Shown here: positions 3,346-7,274 of the stretch, in pieces
How positions within the stretch are numbered: position 1 is the stretch's first letter
Layout: the number at the start of each line of letters is the position of its first letter
Assembly: GCA_021789355.1 (NCBI GenBank)
Contig: JAJYJR010000291.1
Coordinates: forward strand, 1 to 7,274
Direction: 5' to 3'
Length of the DNA: 7,274 bases
Source of the DNA: Chloroflexota bacterium
GTDB taxonomy: Bacteria; Chloroflexota; Limnocylindria; Limnocylindrales; CSP1-4
Made by a program: the position numbers and the translations under genes
Notes under the pieces: model-generated
The model's database searches: none
Told to the model about the DNA's origin: nothing
The model's input: only the letters and a program-made list of their open reading frames with translations

Positions 3346-5646
3346 ATGCCGCACCAAGGACAACCAGGCGCACCAGCGGCGGAGGTGAGCGGACCGGCGA
3401 CGACCGCGAGCGAGCTGTGGGCGTCGGGCACCATCGTCGATGTCATCCTGGGCCACGTCAACGACGCAGTGTTCGCCACCGACCCGGACAACCGGGTGAC
3501 GTTCTGGGGTCCCTCGGCGGTGCGCCTGTTCGGCTACACGCGGGACGAGGCCCTCGGACGACCCTTCGGCGAGCTCCTCCCCTACCGCATGGCCGCCGAG
3601 GGAGACGAGGACGCCTTCTTCACCGCGCTGCGTGCGGGACGGACCTGGCGCGGCTCGGGCAGCGTGCGCTTGCGCGATGGGACAGTGCTGTGGATCCAGT
3701 CGACGGTGCAGCCCCTTCTGATCGACGGGCAGCTGGTCGGAAGCGTCTCGGTCAGTCGGGACATGACCACGGAGCGCGCGGCGGAGCAGCGGCTCCTCGA
3801 GCAGGAACGCTTCCTCGATGCCGTGCTCGAGGTGATGGGCACCATCGTAAGCGTCCTCGATGCGCAGGGCCGCATCGTGCGCGTCAACCGGGCCGGCCAG
3901 GAGGTGAGCGGCCGCGCCCCGTCCGAGCTGATCGGGCGGCCGTTCTGGGAGGTGCTCATCCCGCCCGCCGAGATGGCGACCCTGCAGGCCAGGTTCGCCA
4001 GCCTCACCGCCGGCGCGTACCCCAGCACGTTCGAGAACCACTGGATCAGCGCGACCGGTGAGGAGCGGCTCATCCGCTGGTCGAACACCTGTCTCACCGA
4101 CGCGGCGGGTGCGGTGACCTACGTGATCGGTGCCGGGACGGACATCACCGAGGCGCAGCGAACCCGAGACGCACTCGACGGGGTTGAGGCGATCGGGCGC
4201 CTGCTGGCAAGTGCGGGCCCCACCGAGGCCACGCTCGACGCGGTCATGGAGCGCCTCGCCGCGCTTATGGACTACCGGTTCGCCGCACTCATCCTCCGCG
4301 ACGGGGAGCGCTGGCGCCTGGGCGCGCAACGCGGCTATGGCTCGCTCCCAGCCGTCTTCGATCCCGCCCGCGGCGTCATCGGGCGCGTCATTCGTACCGG
4401 CGTCCCCGCCTTCGTGGCCGACGTGCTCGCCGATCCCGACTATGTGGCCGACGACGCGCGCGTGCGCAGCGAGCTCTGCGTGCCACTGCGGGCCGAGGGC
4501 ACCACGCTCGGGGTGCTCGACCTCGAGGCGGGCGCCGAGGCGCCGCTCACCGACGATGACCTGCGCCTGGCGCAAGCGGTGGCGGACCGCCTCGCAGCGG
4601 CGCTGCTGCTGGGTCGCGAACAGCTCGACCTGCGCGACCGCGTCCGGCTGTTCGACGCCCTCACGGCGTTTGCGCGGCAAGCCGGCCTGGCCCAGGATCC
4701 GGAGCAGCTGTGGCCGGGCCTCGCCGAGGCGGCCGCCGGCGTGATCACGGCCGACATCGTCTCGCTGACTACCCTCGACCGGACCAGTGGGCGATACGTG
4801 CTGCGCGCCGTCGCGGGCGCCGGCGACGGTGACGGGCTGATCGGGGCGGACGTGGCTCTCGGTGAGGGTGCCGCGGGCCGCGCGATACTGGAGCGCGCCC
4901 CGGTCATCATGGACGCGCTGCCCCGCGAGCGGTTCGCGGCCGCCGTGCAGCCGTACCTCCCGGCCGCCGCCATGGCCGTGGCCGCCGTGCCACTGTTGCG
5001 GGAGGGCGCGGTCCTGGGAGCTCTGGTGTTCGCCCGACCCGCCGAGCGCGGCTTCGGTTCCCTCGAGCAGGAGGCGGCCACGCTGCTCGGCGCGCAGGCG
5101 GGCCTCGCGGTGGCCAACGCGCACCTCCTCGCGGAGGTGTCCGAGCTCGCCATCCACGACCCGCTGACCGGCCTCTTCAATCGTCGGCACTTCGACGCGG
5201 CGCTCGACTTGATGATCGCTCGCTGGCGACGGGAGCGAGGCCTGAAGCCGCTGGCGGCGGTGATGCTCGATCTCGACCACTTCGGCGACTTCAACCGCGC
5301 GCACGGGCACCAGGCCGGGGACGAGGCCCTCCGCCGCTTTGCCGGCGTGCTGCGCGAACGGGTGCGCTCCTCCGACCTGGTGGCCCGCTACGGGGGCGAG
5401 GAGTTCGTGGTGGTGCTGGAGGACTGCGACCGGGATGGCGCGCGGGCCGTGGCGGAGGCGATCCGGGCGACCTTCGAGGGGCGGGAGATCCCGGGGCCGG
5501 AGGGGATCGCCCTGCACGCCACGGTGTCCGCCGGGTGCGCCGCGCTGACCATCGGCGAGCCTACCAAGGAGGCGCTTGTCCGGGCCGCGGACATGGGGCT
5601 CTTCATGGCCAAGCGCGGCGGACGCAACCAGGTTGTAGCGGTCTGA
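3346..5646 (+). CDS. PAS-PAS-GAF-GAF-GGDEF protein, probable sensory diguanylate cyclase
   Basis: This complete 766-residue protein should make c-di-GMP in response to signals sensed by four N-terminal domains. PAS1 is about 30-145 ('VNDAVFATDPDNRVTFWG', ending 'SVSRDMTTERAAEQ'). PAS2 is about 155-272 ('IVSVLDAQGRIVRVNRAG', ending 'GTDITEAQ'). GAF1 is about 280-425 and GAF2 about 435-595. GGDEF is 604-766: 'DPLTGLFNRR' (605-614), 'VMLDLDHF' (639-646), 'GHQAGDEAL' (654-662), 'RSSD' (674-677, RxxD inhibitory site) five residues before 'GGEEF' (683-687), and 'AKRGGRNQV'. No EAL or HD-GYP domain follows. There is no membrane segment or signal peptide, so it is cytoplasmic. The ATG has AGGGAG at 3332-3337, eight bases upstream. 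One oddity: the usual 'FKxxND' reads 'FGDFNR' (646-651), replacing the conserved Lys and Asp, so catalytic efficiency is open. It is divergent from the small GGDEF gene and precedes another PAS protein on the same strand. Confidence 0.96.
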   Translation: MPHQGQPGAPAAEVSGPATTASELWASGTIVDVILGHVNDAVFATDPDNRVTFWGPSAVRLFGYTRDEALGRPFGELLPYRMAAEGDEDAFFTALRAGRTWRGSGSVRLRDGTVLWIQSTVQPLLIDGQLVGSVSVSRDMTTERAAEQRLLEQERFLDAVLEVMGTIVSVLDAQGRIVRVNRAGQEVSGRAPSELIGRPFWEVLIPPAEMATLQARFASLTAGAYPSTFENHWISATGEERLIRWSNTCLTDAAGAVTYVIGAGTDITEAQRTRDALDGVEAIGRLLASAGPTEATLDAVMERLAALMDYRFAALILRDGERWRLGAQRGYGSLPAVFDPARGVIGRVIRTGVPAFVADVLADPDYVADDARVRSELCVPLRAEGTTLGVLDLEAGAEAPLTDDDLRLAQAVADRLAAALLLGREQLDLRDRVRLFDALTAFARQAGLAQDPEQLWPGLAEAAAGVITADIVSLTTLDRTSGRYVLRAVAGAGDGDGLIGADVALGEGAAGRAILERAPVIMDALPRERFAAAVQPYLPAAAMAVAAVPLLREGAVLGALVFARPAERGFGSLEQEAATLLGAQAGLAVANAHLLAEVSELAIHDPLTGLFNRRHFDAALDLMIARWRRERGLKPLAAVMLDLDHFGDFNRAHGHQAGDEALRRFAGVLRERVRSSDLVARYGGEEFVVVLEDCDRDGARAVAEAIRATFEGREIPGPEGIALHATVSAGCAALTIGEPTKEALVRAADMGLFMAKRGGRNQVVAV

Positions 5647-5759
5647 CCGATTTCGGCACCAGGCCGAGCCGTGGTCTCGGGAACACGCCCACCGGGTCCC
5701 CGGCGCGTTGGCCAGGCGCACAGTCCTCCGACTTGTGTGAGGGACAGGCGCAACGCGAC

Positions 5760-5790
5760 AGGGACCATCGGCTGGCCGGGGTGGTCCCTT
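5760..5790 (+). terminator. Hairpin downstream of the large GGDEF gene, possible terminator
   Basis: AGGGACCA (5760-5767) pairs perfectly with TGGTCCCT (5782-5789), an 8-base stem. The 14-base loop can add a small inner stem (CGG/CCG). Only two T residues follow, so it is a weak intrinsic terminator at best; factor-dependent termination or 3'-end protection of the GGDEF transcript is equally possible. Confidence 0.45.
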
Positions 5791-5828
5791 GAGGGAGGGG
5801 CGTGCAGAGGGTTTTCGGACGAAGGTGT

Positions 5829-5867
5829 GGCGGAAACGTGGCCTCCGCCGACTTTCACCCGGAGGCC
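5829..5867 (+). promoter_or_regulatory. Two mutually exclusive hairpins in the leader of the multi-PAS gene
   Basis: Hairpin A pairs GGCGGA (5829-5834) with TCCGCC (5844-5849). Hairpin B pairs GGCCTCCG (5840-5847) with CGGAGGCC (5860-5867), an exact 8-base stem with a 12-base loop. Both use bases 5844-5847, so only one can form at a time. Hairpin B buries the Shine-Dalgarno-like GGAGG at 5861-5865. That GGAGG is 18 bases from the chosen ATG at 5884, longer than usual, so a role in translation control is uncertain. Confidence 0.35.
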
Positions 5868-5883
5868 CGCTCGAGACCTCGCC

Positions 5884-7274
5884 ATGCCCGCCCCGCGCTC
5901 TCACTCCACCACCCATCGACCACCGGCCCGCCGTCCGCGGGTGCCGGCTCCTGGGGCTGCCGACTCGGGGGCCGGGGCGGCGCATCCCATCAGCGAGCAG
6001 TTCGGGGCCATCGTCGAGGGCGCGGCGGAGGCGATCCTCGTCGCGGACGCGGCGACCTACCGGTACCGTTGGGTGAACCAGGCGGCCTGCGCGCTCCTGG
6101 GCTACCCGCGCGACGAGCTGCTCGGCCTGCGCGTGCACGACCTCCATCCGGCCGAGGTGATGCCGGCCGTGCTGCAGGGGTTTGCCAGCGCCGGCGACGG
6201 GCGGATCGTCGAGGGGCGGGGGGTGCCCTGCCGGCGCCGGGACGGGACGCCCCTCCTGGTGGACGTCCGCGCCTCGACCATGGTGCTCGACGGGGCGCCC
6301 TGCAACGTCGCCTTCTTCACCGATGTCACCGCGCTGCAGGCGCTCGAGACCCGCCTGCGACGCAGCGAGCGCAACCTCGCCGAGGCACAACAGATCGCCC
6401 ACCTGGGCAGCTGGGAGGTGGACCTCAGCACCGGCACGGCGCATCGCTCCGCGGAGCTGCACCGGATCCTGGGTGTGGCGCCCGGCGCGCTCCCCGAGAC
6501 GGCGGACGCCTTCTTCGCGTTTGTGCATCCCGACGATCGGGCCCGCCTCGCCGCTTCCGAGGCGTCCGCCTTCGCGGGCGAGACGGCCCACGATCTGCGC
6601 TTCCGCATCGTGCGCCCGGACGGGCAGGTGCGGCTGGTCCACGAGCTGGGCGAGGTGGTCCGCGACGGGGCGGGCGCGCCGCTCCGGCTGTTCGGCACCA
6701 TCGCGGACATCACCGAGCAGGCCGCCGCCGACGCCCAGCGGATCCGCCTCGCCACCGCGGTCGAGCAGACCTCCGACGCGGTGCTCATCACCGATCTCGC
6801 GGGCACCATCGAGTACGTGAACCCTGCCTTCGAACGGATGTCGGGCTATGCGCGCGCGCAGGCCCTGGGGCAGAACCCCCGGCTCCTGAACAGCGGCCAG
6901 CAGTCGGCGGCCTTCTACCGCGCCCTGTGGGCCCGCCTCACCGGGGGAGAGTCCTGGAGCGGGCGCTTCATCAACCGACGGGCCGACGGCACGCGCTACC
7001 AGGTCGAGGCGACCATCTCGCCGATCCGAGACGGTGCTGGAGCGGTCAGCGGGTACATCGGCGTGCAGCGTGACGTCACCGCCCTGGCGGTGGCGCGCTC
7101 GAGCCTGGCCAGCGAGTTCCGGGAGCGCGCCCAGATCGCCGCCGGCCTGGCCCGCCTGCAGCCGGGGCCCAGCGCCGCAGCCACGGCGACCGAGATCTGC
7201 CGTGAACTGACCGCGCTGCCCGGCATCGACATGGCGGCCATCTTCGCCTTCGACGAGCGCGAGCAGGCGCACAC
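5884..7274 (+). CDS. Multi-PAS/GAF sensor protein, C-terminus cut by window edge
   Basis: The frame is open from ATG at 5884 to the window end, giving 463 full codons. After a Pro/Ala/Arg-rich N-terminus (1-38) come PAS1 at about 40-150 ('AEAILVADAATYRYRWVNQAA', given as 'AEAILVADA' and 'WVNQAACALLGYPRDELLG'), PAS2 at about 172-278 ('HLGSWEVDLSTG', 'FVHPDDR', 'GTIADITEQ') and PAS3 at about 289-402 ('TSDAVLITDLAGTIEYVNPA', 'NPRLLNSGQQSAAFYRALW', 'WSGRFINRRADG', 'GVQRDVTA'). PAS3 is the type common in PAS-linked GGDEF proteins and histidine kinases. From about 415 a GAF domain seems to begin. The output domain (GGDEF, EAL or kinase) lies beyond the window. No membrane segment is seen. ATG at 5884 is the best start I find: GAG at 5873-5875 is only a weak ribosome site. 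GTG at 5827 or 5941 are alternatives, so the first 40 residues are uncertain. It lies 237 bases after the large GGDEF gene, with a hairpin between, so it may have its own promoter. Confidence 0.92.
   Translation, partial: MPAPRSHSTTHRPPARRPRVPAPGAADSGAGAAHPISEQFGAIVEGAAEAILVADAATYRYRWVNQAACALLGYPRDELLGLRVHDLHPAEVMPAVLQGFASAGDGRIVEGRGVPCRRRDGTPLLVDVRASTMVLDGAPCNVAFFTDVTALQALETRLRRSERNLAEAQQIAHLGSWEVDLSTGTAHRSAELHRILGVAPGALPETADAFFAFVHPDDRARLAASEASAFAGETAHDLRFRIVRPDGQVRLVHELGEVVRDGAGAPLRLFGTIADITEQAAADAQRIRLATAVEQTSDAVLITDLAGTIEYVNPAFERMSGYARAQALGQNPRLLNSGQQSAAFYRALWARLTGGESWSGRFINRRADGTRYQVEATISPIRDGAGAVSGYIGVQRDVTALAVARSSLASEFRERAQIAAGLARLQPGPSAAATATEICRELTALPGIDMAAIFAFDEREQAH

Noticed and set aside
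3020..3373. A 117-codon minus-strand frame in the divergent control region
   Set aside because: It has no recognisable domain, crosses the start of the large GGDEF gene and has no good start signals. The region is better explained as promoters.
5802..7073. A plus-strand frame starting at GTG 5802 after a strong purine tract (5792-5800)
   Set aside because: The frame is offset from the PAS protein and its product is Arg/Gly/Pro-rich. The purine tract is too close to GTG 5802, and the PAS domains are clearly in the frame that starts at 5884.
2845..7272. A 1475-codon open frame on the minus strand opposite the two plus-strand signalling genes
   Set aside because: It is antisense to two clear PAS/GAF/GGDEF proteins. 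Its translation is rich in Arg, Gly, His and Ala with no domain pattern. It arises because high G/C at third positions removes stop codons from the opposite frame.

Overview
The window is very GC-rich, and its coding regions stay open on both strands because of strong third-position G/C bias. It reads as a free-living bacterium rich in signalling genes. The J-domain protein with a 'GRYAGWTL...DYLEWL' tail and the zinc-finger protein remind me of Chloroflexota, with Actinomycetota second. That is an impression from protein style, not a search result. No tRNA, rRNA, CRISPR array, transposase or other mobile element is visible.

Layout. Positions 1-3010 carry five genes, all on the minus strand. 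In transcription order they are: a minimal GGDEF protein (2477-3010); a J-domain protein (1947-2480) joined to it by a 4-base ATGA overlap; a 220-base gap with two inverted repeats and a possible -10 box; a DeoR-family repressor (929-1726); a 323-base gap holding a run of four perfect palindromes; a 63-residue helical protein (414-605); and a zinc-finger protein that overlaps it by 13 bases and runs off the left edge (1-426). Positions 3346-7274 carry two plus-strand genes: a complete 766-residue PAS-PAS-GAF-GAF-GGDEF protein (3346-5646), then a PAS-PAS-PAS-GAF protein (from 5884) that runs off the right edge. A possible hairpin terminator and two competing hairpins lie between these two.

How the parts fit. 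The core theme is cyclic di-GMP signalling. Two GGDEF proteins are transcribed divergently from one 335-base control region that contains an 11-base-spaced direct repeat and two inverted repeats. The large protein senses through PAS and GAF domains. The small one has almost no N-terminus and is translationally coupled to a J-domain (Hsp70 co-chaperone-like) protein. The multi-PAS protein is another cytoplasmic sensor whose output domain lies outside the window. The DeoR regulator has no sugar genes beside it here, so its target is unknown.

The most unusual points are the GGDEF/J-domain coupling, the palindrome run at 728-766, the competing hairpins at 5829-5867 and the tandem repeats in the divergent control region. 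All functional readings of the non-coding signals are inference.
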